DNA of 64,000 bases from Saprospirales bacterium. GTDB taxonomy: Bacteria > Bacteroidota > Bacteroidia > Chitinophagales > Saprospiraceae. This document shows, one piece after another, positions 36,531 to 44,652 of this stretch. How positions within the stretch are numbered: position 1 is the first letter of the stretch; each line of letters opens with the position of its first letter. The stretch covers positions 62,001 to 126,000 of the forward strand of contig JADJBL010000009.1 of assembly GCA_016703765.1 (NCBI GenBank), read 5' to 3'. The translations under genes were made by a program, and so were the position numbers. Below the pieces are notes generated by a model. It saw nothing but the letters and a program-made list of their open reading frames with translations. It was not told the DNA's origin and did no database searches.

Positions 36531-37300
36531 AGTTTGATTTCGCACTCGACCAGCCCGTTTGCCTCGGCTCCTTGGGAGATATCGAATTTGTTTCGGTGGT
36601 GGGCGGCACGGCGCCGTATCAATACTCCATCGACGGAGGGGCCACCTTCAGCGCTCAGACCCAATACATCGGGCTGGCATCGGGCTCTTATGACCTGGTG
36701 GTGCGCGACGCCAACGACTGCGACCTGTTCGGCGAGGCAGAACTGGATGAAGGGGTCGGCGTAGTAATCAATGTGGACCCGCAAATCCTCGTGGACCTCG
36801 GGCAGAGTTACCAGCTGGGGGTATCGGTCAATATGGATCCCTCCGACATCGAATCCATCACCTGGGAACCCAGTCTGTACCTCAGTTGCAATGACTGCCT
36901 CGATCCGACGGTCATCCCGGCCAATGCCGTGGACTACACGGTGACCATCGTTTCCGAGGAGGGCTGCGAAGGCGAGGCCAGGATTTCCTTCCGGGTGAAC
37001 AAGCAGGCCAATGTCTTTGTGCCCAGCATCTTTTCGCCAAATGGAGACGGGGAGAACGACGTGTTCCTGATCTTCGCCGGCAACCAGGTGAGGGAGGTCA
37101 AATCCTTCCTGGTCTTCAACCGCTGGGGGGAATCGGTTCACGAATACCGCAACTTCGAGCCCAACGATCCCGCTTTCGGCTGGGACGGAAACCACCGCGG
37201 TCAGGAAGTGAACCCGGCGGTATTCACCTGGTATGCCGAGATCGAGATGATCGACGGGCGCCTGGAGTTGTTTAAGGGAAGCGTGTCGCTGGTGCGGTAA
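36212..37300 (+). CDS. Adhesin 4, C-terminal fragment with CHU_C sorting domain
   Basis: The frame starts at the end of unit 15 (TILDLGNGCSADFS), then unit 16 (SAGPDFLLHCN), an SprB-like unit, a PKD-like segment (LSCNDCLDPTV) and the T9SS type B domain (VFVPSIFSPNGDGENDVF, FNRWGESVHEY). The sorting domain is intact but cut off from the signal peptide by the upstream breaks. Confidence 0.75.
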   Translation, partial: TILDLGNGCSADFSVLVDESIDPPGASAGPDFLLHCNLLTAQLQGSSPIGGSGMFVWTTTDGSIVSGGNTPQPVVESAGTYLLTVTNPVNGCTSADQVLVDESIPVEFDFALDQPVCLGSLGDIEFVSVVGGTAPYQYSIDGGATFSAQTQYIGLASGSYDLVVRDANDCDLFGEAELDEGVGVVINVDPQILVDLGQSYQLGVSVNMDPSDIESITWEPSLYLSCNDCLDPTVIPANAVDYTVTIVSEEGCEGEARISFRVNKQANVFVPSIFSPNGDGENDVFLIFAGNQVREVKSFLVFNRWGESVHEYRNFEPNDPAFGWDGNHRGQEVNPAVFTWYAEIEMIDGRLELFKGSVSLVR

Positions 37301-37315
37301 AAAATATAAATGATC

Positions 37316-37358
37316 CTTAAAAGGCTTGTCCCGCCGTAGGTGGGGCAAGCCTTTTAAG
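37316..37358 (+). terminator. Terminator after adhesin 4
   Basis: CTTAAAAGGCTTGTCCC (37316-37332) pairs with GGGGCAAGCCTTTTAAG (37342-37358) with a single G-T wobble. The A-rich and T-rich ends make it suitable for both directions. Confidence 0.9.
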
Positions 37359-37366
37359 ATAACAAG

Positions 37367-37397
37367 TTGCGGTTATCCCCAACTTGAATTAGCTTTG
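37367..37397 (+). promoter_or_regulatory. Bacteroidota-type promoter for the BatA-like gene
   Basis: TTG at 37367-37369 and TAGCTTTG at 37390-37397 are 20 bp apart, matching the -33/-7 arrangement of Bacteroidota primary sigma promoters. The ATG follows at 37418. A small inverted repeat GATAAC...GTTATC (37358-37377) overlaps the -33 box and could be an operator. Confidence 0.7.
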
Positions 37398-37417
37398 CCG
37401 GCGATAAATAATATGAA

Positions 37418-39451
37418 ATGCAGTTTTTATTTCCGGCGTTTTTGTTTGCTCTCCTCACCCTTGCCATTCCGATCATCATTCACTTGTTTTATTTCCGCAG
37501 GTATAAGAAGGTGTTTTTCACCAATGTGCGTTTTCTGCGGGAGGTAAAGGAGGAGACGAGCGCCCGGTCCAAACTGCGCAATGTGCTGGTATTGCTGATG
37601 CGTTGCCTGGCCATTATCTTTCTGGTCTTCGCCTTCGCCCAGCCTTTTATCCCCGGCAATTCGGACCTGCGCCAGGGCAGCAAGGACATCGGCATTTTCA
37701 TCGACAACTCCTTCAGCATGGGCGCCCTGAGCCAGGACGTGCCCCTGATGGAAGTGGCTAAGAAAAGAGCCAGGGACATTGTCCAGGCCTACGCCGTCGA
37801 CGATCGGTTCCAGATTCTGACCAACGATTTGGAGGGAAGGCACCAGCGGCTGGTGGGACGGGATGAAGCCATTTCCCTGATCGATGAGATCGCCCTGACC
37901 CCCGCTGTGCGAACGCTCGACCAGGTCTTGACCCGCCAAAACCAGGCGCTCGGCCAGGGGGTCAACGACATCAAAGTGGCATTCTGGATCTCCGATTTCC
38001 AAAAAAATATCACCCAATGGGCCACTCCGGCCGATACCTCCCTCCAACTCAACCTCATCCCGCTCCAGGCGGTCCAGGAGCGGAACATCAGCATCGATTC
38101 GGTTTGGATGGAGTCGCCGGTGCCCATGCTCAATCAGCCCAACCGGCTGATCGTCCAGGTGAGGAACTGGACCGGGGAGGAAGTCGAAGATGTTCGGCTG
38201 ACCTTGCGCCACGAAGGACAGGTTATGCCCGTAGGCACGCTCAGCATTCCCGCAAAGGAATCGGTGAAGGACACGGTGAGCATCCAATTGCAGCGCATCG
38301 GATGGCATGAGGCGGAATTGCAGATCACGGATTACCCGATTCAGTTCGACGATCAATATCATATTTCCCTGCTGGTGGCCGAAGAAGTACGCACGGCCAT
38401 TATCAACGAACAGGCGGAAAACCACTTCCTGACGGCGGCTTTCAAGAGCATACCCTATTTCAGGGCGGAAAACCTGATCAGCCGCAACCTCGATTACTCC
38501 CGGCTGACGGGCTACCAGTTCATCATCCTCAACGAGTTGACCGAACTGTCCTCCGGCTTGTCCTTCGCGCTTCAGCAATACGCCGAAAACGGGGGCAACA
38601 TCCTGGTGTTCCCCTCCGCAAAAGCCTCCCTGGCCTCGTATAACTCCTTTTTCGGCGCCTTCCCCGCCAACGCCTTTACCGGCTTTGAAGCCCGGGAGCG
38701 GATCGTGGGCGAGGTCAACGTGGAAGAATTCGTCTTTCGCGAGGTGTTTGAAAATAAAAGCGCAAACCTGCGGCTCCCCACGACCCTTGGCAATTTCAGC
38801 TGGAACCGCTCCGGCACAGCAGCCGAGGAGACCCTGATGAGCTATCGGGACGGTTCGTCCTTCCTCGCCAAATACAAAGTGAACCAGGGGCACCTCTACG
38901 TGTGTGCCGCGCCGCTGGCCGAGGAATTCGGGAACCTGTCGCGCAACGCGGAGATCTTTATTCCCATGCTCTATAAAATGGCGATTTCCTCCGGTCGCGG
39001 TCAAAAGATCGCCTACACGATCGGAGACGACGAGGTAATCTCGGCCGATGTGCCCGTGCTGGGCTCGGAGATCGTGTACCGGATGGAAGGCCCGGGCATC
39101 CAGTTCATCCCTTCGCAGCGGGTCACGGGTTCGAGGCTGTTTTTGACGGTGTCGAACGAAATCCCCACTGCGGGTATTTACCGGCTGAAAAAAGAAGGGG
39201 AAAACCCCTCGCTGGCCGAATTTGCCTTCAATTTCAACCGCAAGGAGTCGGATTTGGCCTATTATTCAATTTCGGAACTAAAAGAATTGGCGGGCAATCG
39301 GGCCACGGTGATCGAGGCCGACGCCAAGGCGAGTTTTGAGGCGATTATCGGGGAGCGCAACCAGGGCACGGTGCTTTGGCGCTGGTGCCTGGTTTTGGTC
39401 CTTGTATTTTTGGCTACCGAACAATTGCTGTTGCGGTTCTGGAAGGTGTAA
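37418..39451 (+). CDS. BatA-domain / von Willebrand factor A-like membrane protein
   Basis: 677 residues. Two N-terminal membrane segments (about 5-25 and 55-78) with the charged link RRYKKVFFTNVRFLREVKEE match the BatA N-terminal family found widely in Bacteroidota. Residues 90-200 form a VWA-like domain with a MIDAS motif DNSFS (Asp96, Ser98, Ser100). The middle is a large periplasmic part with beta-sandwich and glutamine-amidotransferase-like features, and a last membrane helix lies at about 655-672. Such proteins are often linked to MoxR-type ATPases and envelope stress or aerotolerance, but no MoxR gene is near here. It has its own promoter; the ATG at 37413 is in another frame and is rejected. 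Confidence 0.85.
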   Translation: MQFLFPAFLFALLTLAIPIIIHLFYFRRYKKVFFTNVRFLREVKEETSARSKLRNVLVLLMRCLAIIFLVFAFAQPFIPGNSDLRQGSKDIGIFIDNSFSMGALSQDVPLMEVAKKRARDIVQAYAVDDRFQILTNDLEGRHQRLVGRDEAISLIDEIALTPAVRTLDQVLTRQNQALGQGVNDIKVAFWISDFQKNITQWATPADTSLQLNLIPLQAVQERNISIDSVWMESPVPMLNQPNRLIVQVRNWTGEEVEDVRLTLRHEGQVMPVGTLSIPAKESVKDTVSIQLQRIGWHEAELQITDYPIQFDDQYHISLLVAEEVRTAIINEQAENHFLTAAFKSIPYFRAENLISRNLDYSRLTGYQFIILNELTELSSGLSFALQQYAENGGNILVFPSAKASLASYNSFFGAFPANAFTGFEARERIVGEVNVEEFVFREVFENKSANLRLPTTLGNFSWNRSGTAAEETLMSYRDGSSFLAKYKVNQGHLYVCAAPLAEEFGNLSRNAEIFIPMLYKMAISSGRGQKIAYTIGDDEVISADVPVLGSEIVYRMEGPGIQFIPSQRVTGSRLFLTVSNEIPTAGIYRLKKEGENPSLAEFAFNFNRKESDLAYYSISELKELAGNRATVIEADAKASFEAIIGERNQGTVLWRWCLVLVLVFLATEQLLLRFWKV

Positions 39452-39465
39452 TGCGATAAAATTTT

Positions 39466-39473
39466 TAATTTTG
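39466..39473 (+). promoter_or_regulatory. Candidate -7 box (TAATTTTG) for the dihydroorotase-like gene
   Basis: TAATTTTG fits TAnnTTTG and ends 17 bp before the ATG at 39491. No good -33 TTG is seen at the proper spacing. Confidence 0.5.
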
Positions 39474-39490
39474 GCCAAATACTGCCCTTC

Positions 39491-40759
39491 ATGCGCTGTT
39501 TGATCAAACGGGTCACCGTCATCGATCCGGCTTCCTCCCTCCACCGGAAAACGGTCGATTTGTTTTTAGAGGATGGAGTCCTTCGCGCAGTCAATCCGGA
39601 TCCCCTGCCCCCCGCCGACCGGGTAATTGAGGAAGAGGGGCTCATGCTCTCTCCGGGATGGATGGATGCCGGCGCCTACACCGGCGACCCGGGCATGGAG
39701 CACCGCGAAGACCAGCATTCGCTCCGCGAGGCCGCCGCCGCCGGGGGCTACACCCAGGTAGCCGTTTGGCCCAATACCCAACCGGCTCTCGAATCCAAAT
39801 CGGATATTCTCTACATCCGCAACCAAAACAGGGGTCACGTGGTGGCCCTTCTGCCCATCGGAGCCCTGTCCCACGATTGCTCGGGGGAAATGCTCACCGA
39901 GATGATCGATATGCATACGGCGGGCGCCATCGCCTTTTCCGACGGCCTTTCTCCGCTTCAGGACGGCGGCTTGCTGCTCCGCGCCCTCCAGTATGTGCAG
40001 TTTTTCGACGGACTGGTCCTCAACCATCCGCTGGACTGGCAGGTTGCCGCCGGCGGCCAGATGCACGAGGGCGTGATGAGCACCTCCCTGGGCCTGCGCG
40101 GCCTACCGCGCCTCGCCGAAGAACTGACCGTGCACCGCGACCTGGAAATTCTGGCCTATACCGGCTCGCGCCTTCACCTGCACGGCATCTCCTCCTCCGG
40201 TTCGGTGGAGAAAATCCGGCTCGCCAAAAAGGCCGGCCTGAAGATCACCGCGTCCGTGCCCGTCATGAACCTCGTTTTTACCGACCAGGAGCTCGGCCAA
40301 TTTGACTCCAATTTCAAGGTGCTTCCGCCTTTGCGCGAAGAAACGGACCGGCAGGCTCTGATCCGGGGACTGAAGGACGGAACCATCGACTTTATCTACT
40401 CCAATCACGTACCCCTCGACCCGGAGGCCAAGGAGCTGGAGTTTCCCTATGCCGATTTTGGGGCCATCGGGCTGGAAACTGCGTTTTCCCTTTGCCGGAC
40501 CTACCTGAAAAAAGAACTGCCCCTCGATGAGTTGATAGAATGGCTGGCCATCCATCCCCGCCGGGTGCTGGGACTGCCTGCTGTGAAGGTGGAAGAAGGC
40601 GCCGCGGTGGATTTCACCCTGTTTCATCCCGACCGCGAATGGGTTTACGAGAAAAAGCAGTTCAGGTCGAAATCGCACAATACCCCCCTGGCGGGCAAAA
40701 CCTTGAAAGGCAAAGCCTTGGGAGTCCTGAGAGGAAACCATGCATGGTTTTCAAAATAA
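39491..40759 (+). CDS. Dihydroorotase-like amidohydrolase lacking the metal site (PyrC-type pseudoenzyme)
   Basis: 422 residues with the overall fold of class I dihydroorotase: N-terminal small domain, SPGWMDAGAYTGDPGMEHREDQ at the usual zinc-site position, PNTQP near residue 96, HLHGISS at 229-235, and SNHVPLDPEAKE at 304-315. The active enzyme has a D-x-H-x-H motif (as in DLHVHLREPG); here residues 61 and 63 are Gly and Tyr. The catalytic Asp of the TDHAPH segment is Asn305. The protein is thus predicted to be inactive as dihydroorotase. Bacteroidota often carry such a paralogue beside an active PyrC, perhaps as a partner of aspartate carbamoyltransferase; that role is inference. No other pyrimidine genes are in the window. 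Confidence 0.85.
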   Translation: MRCLIKRVTVIDPASSLHRKTVDLFLEDGVLRAVNPDPLPPADRVIEEEGLMLSPGWMDAGAYTGDPGMEHREDQHSLREAAAAGGYTQVAVWPNTQPALESKSDILYIRNQNRGHVVALLPIGALSHDCSGEMLTEMIDMHTAGAIAFSDGLSPLQDGGLLLRALQYVQFFDGLVLNHPLDWQVAAGGQMHEGVMSTSLGLRGLPRLAEELTVHRDLEILAYTGSRLHLHGISSSGSVEKIRLAKKAGLKITASVPVMNLVFTDQELGQFDSNFKVLPPLREETDRQALIRGLKDGTIDFIYSNHVPLDPEAKELEFPYADFGAIGLETAFSLCRTYLKKELPLDELIEWLAIHPRRVLGLPAVKVEEGAAVDFTLFHPDREWVYEKKQFRSKSHNTPLAGKTLKGKALGVLRGNHAWFSK

Positions 40760-40830
40760 TTTTTACCTTAGTAAATTATCGCTTTTAAATCCTCACATCA
40801 GCCCTAGGCTGAAAAAAACCAACAACTATT

Positions 40831-41400
40831 ATGAGCAACCTCGATGACGACCAAAGATTGATGCAACCCGTAAAAGTTCCCATGCGCCCGCTGGCCCTGC
40901 GGTATGGTTTGATGATCGGCCTCGCGCTTTTTGTGATCGGCCTTCTGTTGCAATTCTCGGGCGTGGTAGACCCGGTTGAGCAGAAAGGGACCAGTGTCAA
41001 CATGTTAGTCGGAGTGGCTATCCTGCTTGGCGGCCTTTATCTGGCTGTGCGGGAGTACAAAAAAGAGAGCGGCAACCTGATCACCTTCGGCCGTGCACTG
41101 GGCTTCGGTACCCTGACCCTTGTCTTCATTTGCCTGGTGACCTTCGTCACAAGCTGGCTCAACTTTACGGTGATCGACCCGGGGATGGTGGACCAGATCC
41201 GGGAGATGTCCGATCAGCGGATGAGGGAGCAGGGCATGGATGATGACGCTATTGAGCAGGCGAAAGGAATGTTGAATATTTTTACCAGCCCGATAGTGAT
41301 GTCGATCATGGGCGCCATCTTTTTCTTTTTCTTCGGATTCATTTGCGCGTTGATCACAGCCGCCATCCACAATAATGCCAAACCCGCTGCGAATATTTAA
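40831..41400 (+). CDS. DUF4199 membrane protein
   Basis: 189 residues with four predicted membrane segments (about 28-47, 62-80, 90-112, 155-178), a pattern typical of DUF4199 proteins in Bacteroidota. It starts a run of four closely spaced genes ending with two glycosyltransferases. The loop between helices 3 and 4 is charged and Met-rich (IREMSDQRMREQGMDDDAIEQAK). A 6-bp hairpin (TCAGCC/GGCTGA, 40798-40812) lies upstream. Function unknown. Confidence 0.85.
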   Translation: MSNLDDDQRLMQPVKVPMRPLALRYGLMIGLALFVIGLLLQFSGVVDPVEQKGTSVNMLVGVAILLGGLYLAVREYKKESGNLITFGRALGFGTLTLVFICLVTFVTSWLNFTVIDPGMVDQIREMSDQRMREQGMDDDAIEQAKGMLNIFTSPIVMSIMGAIFFFFFGFICALITAAIHNNAKPAANI

Positions 41401-41406
41401 GGCAAA

Positions 41407-41910
41407 ATGAAAAATAAAAGCGTTGTGTTCGGCTCCATCGCCGGGGCCCTGACCGTTGTGTTCCTGCTCATCGTTTACCTGGTCGATAAAACGCTGTTTT
41501 TTTCTCCCTGGGTGGCCTATTCTCCCATGCTCCTGTACATCGGAGCCATGGCGATGGCCAGCCTGCAAACCGCCGCCGCGACCGAAGGGCCTTTCCCCTG
41601 GAGGGATGCCCTTCGGGTGGGTTTTCTGACCTACCTGATCGCCAACGCCTGGTTTTATGTGTTTTATTATGTGATCCATCAGATCGACCCCTCCCTGGCC
41701 GTTCTCCAAAAGGAGATCATGCGGGAAGCCTTGCCCGGGTTTACCAAACCGGAAAATCTGGGGGAAGCGTACAAAAAGCTGGACGACCAGGATTTTCAGG
41801 TTTCCCTTGGGCAGGTGATCCTGGGCTGGGCCCAGGGCGCCATCATCGGCTTCGGCCTTGCCTCTATGGTTGCCCTGATTACCCGGAGAGAATCCAACGT
41901 AACTGCCTGA
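41407..41910 (+). CDS. DUF4199 membrane protein (second copy)
   Basis: 167 residues, 6 bp after the previous DUF4199 gene, with the same four-helix plan (about 7-27, 37-55, 70-92, 135-158) and a similar amphipathic loop (REALPGFTKPENLGEAYKKLDD). Sequence identity to its neighbour is low by eye, so the pair is an old duplication. It is followed after 4 bp by the GT2 gene, which suggests co-transcription and perhaps a role in glycan or lipid handling. Function unknown. Confidence 0.8.
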   Translation: MKNKSVVFGSIAGALTVVFLLIVYLVDKTLFFSPWVAYSPMLLYIGAMAMASLQTAAATEGPFPWRDALRVGFLTYLIANAWFYVFYYVIHQIDPSLAVLQKEIMREALPGFTKPENLGEAYKKLDDQDFQVSLGQVILGWAQGAIIGFGLASMVALITRRESNVTA

Positions 41911-41914
41911 ACAC

Positions 41915-42862
41915 ATGCAAATTTCATTTGTCATACCGCTATTTAACGAAGAAGAATCCCTGCCCGAACTGGAGGCCTGGATCCGGCGCGTGATGGAAGC
42001 GAATGGCTTTAGCTACGAGATCGTTTTTGTGGACGACGGGAGCACGGACCGCTCCTGGCAGGTCATCGAACAACTGCTCGTCCAAAACCCGAAGATCCGC
42101 GCCATTAAGTTCCGGCGGAACTACGGAAAATCTGCCGCCCTGAACAGCGGCTTTCAGCTCGTCTCGGGCGATGTGGTCATCACCCTGGACGCCGACCTTC
42201 AGGACAGCCCGGACGAGGCCCCCGAACTCTACCGCATGATCGCGGAAGAGGGCTGGGACCTCGTATCCGGCTGGAAGAAAATGCGTTACGACCCCATTAC
42301 CAAGACCGTTCCCTCCAAGTTTTTCAATGCCATAACCAGGAGGATCAGCAAAATATCGCTCCACGATTTCAATTGCGGCTTGAAAGCCTACAAGCGGGAG
42401 GTGGTCAAAACCATCGAGATCTACGGCGAAATGCATCGCTACATCCCCCTGCTGGCCAAATGGGCCGGTTTTACGAAGATAACCGAGAAGGTGGTGGAGC
42501 ACCGACCGCGCAAATTCGGGGTGACCAAATTCGGTTGGGAGCGTTTTGTGAACGGGTTTCTGGACCTCCTGTCGATCACTTTTGTCGGAAAATTCGGCAA
42601 GCGCCCCATGCACTTTTTCGGCTCGATGGGCACCCTGTCCTTCTTCGCAGGTTTTGTCATCCTGGTCTACCTGAGCATCGCCAAACTGATCTACTCCGAA
42701 TACGGCATCGCCGAGCGGCCCCTGTTCTTCTTCGGCATCCTCGCGATCATCATCGGCACCCAGTTGTTTGTGACGGGCTTTCTGGCCGAGCTGGTGGCCC
42801 GCAACGCCCCGCAACGAAACGCCTACGTCGTGGAAAAAGAAATCGGAGGAGGAAAGGAATGA
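41915..42862 (+). CDS. Membrane-bound family 2 glycosyltransferase (DPM1/GtrB-like)
   Basis: 315 residues. The GT2 domain has the expected nucleotide-sugar motifs: VIPLFNEEESLPEL at the start, VDDGSTDRSW near residue 42, TLDADLQDSPDE near residue 90 (the metal-binding DxD), and GLKAYKREV. Two C-terminal helices (about 232-256 and 268-292) anchor it in the inner membrane. Such enzymes move a sugar from UDP/GDP-sugar to polyprenyl phosphate or a lipid-linked glycan. Its stop overlaps the start of the next glycosyltransferase by 4 bp (ATGA), so they are translationally coupled. Confidence 0.92.
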   Translation: MQISFVIPLFNEEESLPELEAWIRRVMEANGFSYEIVFVDDGSTDRSWQVIEQLLVQNPKIRAIKFRRNYGKSAALNSGFQLVSGDVVITLDADLQDSPDEAPELYRMIAEEGWDLVSGWKKMRYDPITKTVPSKFFNAITRRISKISLHDFNCGLKAYKREVVKTIEIYGEMHRYIPLLAKWAGFTKITEKVVEHRPRKFGVTKFGWERFVNGFLDLLSITFVGKFGKRPMHFFGSMGTLSFFAGFVILVYLSIAKLIYSEYGIAERPLFFFGILAIIIGTQLFVTGFLAELVARNAPQRNAYVVEKEIGGGKE

Positions 42863-43986
42863 AGAAGATCGTCCTGCTGGGCCCCGCCCACCCCTTGCGC
42901 GGAGGCATCGCCTCCTCCAACGAACGCCTGGCCCTCGAACTCCAAAAGGAAGGATTCGAGGTCGTCCTGTATTCTTTTTCCCTGCAATACCCCTCGATCT
43001 TATTTCCCGGAAAATCGCAGTTCACCGACGATCCTCCGCCCCCCGGCCTGAAGATCAAAACCATGCTAAACTCCGTCTGGCCCATCAACTGGTGGAAGAC
43101 CGGACGCGCCCTCCGGCGGGAAGGGGCCGACCTCATCATCGTCCGCTTCTGGATCCCCTTTATGGGCCCCAGCCTGGGGACGGTGCTGCGCATCGCCTGC
43201 CGCGGAAGGAAAACCCGGGTGGTCTGTATTTCCGACAACATCATTCCCCACGAAAAAAGACCTTTCGACCGGCTCTTTACCCGCTATTTCGTCAAGGCGG
43301 CCCATGCCTTCATCGTGATGTCCCGCTCGGTGGGAGAGGAGCTGCGGCAATTCAGCCGGACCTTGCCCTACCGCTATGTCCCGCACCCCGTTTACGACAA
43401 TTACGGCGACCCGCTGGGCCGGGAGGAAGCGCTGGCGCATTTGGGCCTTCCTGCGGATAAACACTACCTCCTGTTTTTTGGGTTTATCCGGGAGTACAAG
43501 GGCCTCGATATCCTGCTGGAAGCCTTGGCCGACAAGCGTCTGTCCGACCTGCCCCTTCATTTGTTGGTCGCCGGAGAATTTTACGCCGACGAGGCGCGTT
43601 GTAAGCAATTGATCGCCGATTTGGGTATCGCGGAGCGGGTGAGCCTCCACGACCGGTACATCCCGCAGGCCGAAGTGCGCTACTATTTCAGCGCGGCCGA
43701 CCTGCTGGTGCAGCCCTACCGATCGGCTACCCAAAGCGGGATCTCCCAACTGGCCTACCATTTCGAAAAACCCATGATCGTCACCCGGGTCGGAGGCCTC
43801 CCGGAAATCGTAGACCACGGCAAGACCGGCTATGTGGTAGAAGTAAACCCCGGCGCCGTTGCGGAAGCAATCCTGGACTTTTTTGTGCACAAAAGGGAAA
43901 AGGCTTTTGGTGAAGGAGTGAAAGCCGCAAAATTCCGCTTCTCCTGGGCCTATATGGTGCAGGCAATTGTATCATTGAGTGATTGA
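42859..43986 (+). CDS. Family 4 (GT-B) glycosyltransferase
   Basis: 375 residues from the ATG at 42859, overlapping the GT2 stop by 4 bp. The N-terminal half begins KKIVLLGPAHPLRGGIAS; the C-terminal half has the group 1 pattern LLFFGFIREYKGLDILLEAL and the nucleotide-binding GxxxPxxxxxxE-like stretch SGISQLAYHFEKPMIVTRVGGLPEIV. It likely adds a sugar to a surface glycan (lipopolysaccharide or a T9SS glycan anchor). An upstream extension of this frame to 42373 lies inside the GT2 gene and is not used. The last residues (SLSD) and the stop codon are encoded by the following CACTCAAT-type repeat element. Confidence 0.92.
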   Translation: MKKIVLLGPAHPLRGGIASSNERLALELQKEGFEVVLYSFSLQYPSILFPGKSQFTDDPPPPGLKIKTMLNSVWPINWWKTGRALRREGADLIIVRFWIPFMGPSLGTVLRIACRGRKTRVVCISDNIIPHEKRPFDRLFTRYFVKAAHAFIVMSRSVGEELRQFSRTLPYRYVPHPVYDNYGDPLGREEALAHLGLPADKHYLLFFGFIREYKGLDILLEALADKRLSDLPLHLLVAGEFYADEARCKQLIADLGIAERVSLHDRYIPQAEVRYYFSAADLLVQPYRSATQSGISQLAYHFEKPMIVTRVGGLPEIVDHGKTGYVVEVNPGAVAEAILDFFVHKREKAFGEGVKAAKFRFSWAYMVQAIVSLSD

Positions 43987-44069
43987 GTGATTTGGCGATT
44001 GAGTAATTATCACTCAATCACTCAATCACCCAATCACTCAATGTATTCACTCAATCACTCAATCACCCA
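43974..44069. repeat. Intergenic hairpin of ATTGAGTG / CACTCAAT units
   Basis: ATTGAGTGATTGAGTGAT on the left faces ATCACTCAATCACTCAAT on the right, with further CACTCAAT copies after that. The left part contains the stop codon of the GT4 gene (TGA 43984-43986), and the right part runs into the gmhA start (ATG 44070). The element fills the whole gap. Confidence 0.85.
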
Positions 44070-44651
44070 ATGATTCCTCGTATTCCCGAACTCTTCCGCC
44101 AGAGCATAGCCGTCAAACAGGCCTTTCTCGACGACACCCGCAACCTCGAGGTTTTGGAGCGGGTGCTGGAGGAAATGGTGGCCGTGTTTCGGAAGGGGGG
44201 GAAGGCGTTATTTTGCGGGAACGGGGGCAGCGCCGCGGATGCGCAGCATATCGCAGCCGAGCTTTCGGGCCGCTTTTACCTCGACCGGCCGCCGGTGTTT
44301 GCGGAGGCCCTGCATGTCAACAGCTCTTTTCTCACGGCGGTGGCCAATGATTACGGTTACGACGCGGCTTTTGCGCGCATGGTGGAAGCCGCAGGCAGGC
44401 CGGGAGATCTGCTTTTTGCCCTCTCCACCTCCGGCAATTCGGCCAATATTCTGAACGCAGCGAAATCTGCGAGGGATTTGGGGATGGTGGTAATCGGCCT
44501 GACCGGACAGGGCGGGGGCAAGCTCCGGGAGCTTTGCCATTATTGCGTGGAAGTCCCTTCCGGCGACACCCCCCGCATCCAGGAAGTGCATATTACGATC
44601 GGCCACCTCTTGTGCGAGTTGGTGGAAAAGGCTTTATTTGGAAAAAATTAA
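44070..44651 (+). CDS. gmhA: Phosphoheptose isomerase GmhA
   Basis: 193 residues with a single SIS domain. The GmhA landmarks are CGNGGSAADAQHIAAELSGRF (about 50-70), ALSTSGNSANILNA near 115-130, and a C-terminal helix QEVHITIGHLLCELVE whose His and Glu match zinc and substrate ligands. It converts sedoheptulose 7-phosphate to D-glycero-D-manno-heptose 7-phosphate, the first step to heptose for surface glycans. The next gene, 1 bp away, is a HAD phosphatase that may do the dephosphorylation step. The start codon lies at the edge of the repeat element. Confidence 0.92.
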   Translation: MIPRIPELFRQSIAVKQAFLDDTRNLEVLERVLEEMVAVFRKGGKALFCGNGGSAADAQHIAAELSGRFYLDRPPVFAEALHVNSSFLTAVANDYGYDAAFARMVEAAGRPGDLLFALSTSGNSANILNAAKSARDLGMVVIGLTGQGGGKLRELCHYCVEVPSGDTPRIQEVHITIGHLLCELVEKALFGKN

Positions 44652-44652
44652 T

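Larger units (their letters stand above)
30185..37300 (+). pseudogene. Adhesin 4: tandem paralogue of adhesin 3, broken by four single-base shifts and one out-of-frame deletion
   Basis: Read across the breaks this gene matches adhesin 3 domain by domain: signal peptide MRARPLLILLFLPSLFGFSD, N-terminal domain, choice-of-anchor L, Calx-beta, Ig-like units, two SprB repeats, 15 of 16 Ig-like repeats and a CHU_C domain. Breaks: one base missing at TTT 31357-31359, one at GGGG 31399-31402, one at AA 32635-32636, one base extra at GG 34619-34620. At 36209-36214 most of Ig-like unit 15 (about 58 codons relative to adhesin 3) is missing with a frame change. If real, only the first fragment of about 390 residues would be made, without the sorting domain. 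The 146 bp before the ATG (30039-30184) hold no gene. Confidence 0.8.

Noticed and set aside
37427..39004. 525-residue minus-strand ORF opposite the BatA-like gene
   Set aside because: Antisense to a well-supported gene with its own promoter; composition is shadow-like.
43974..44069. CRISPR array
   Set aside because: Units are 8 bp, contiguous and mirror-imaged, without spacers, and no cas genes are near.
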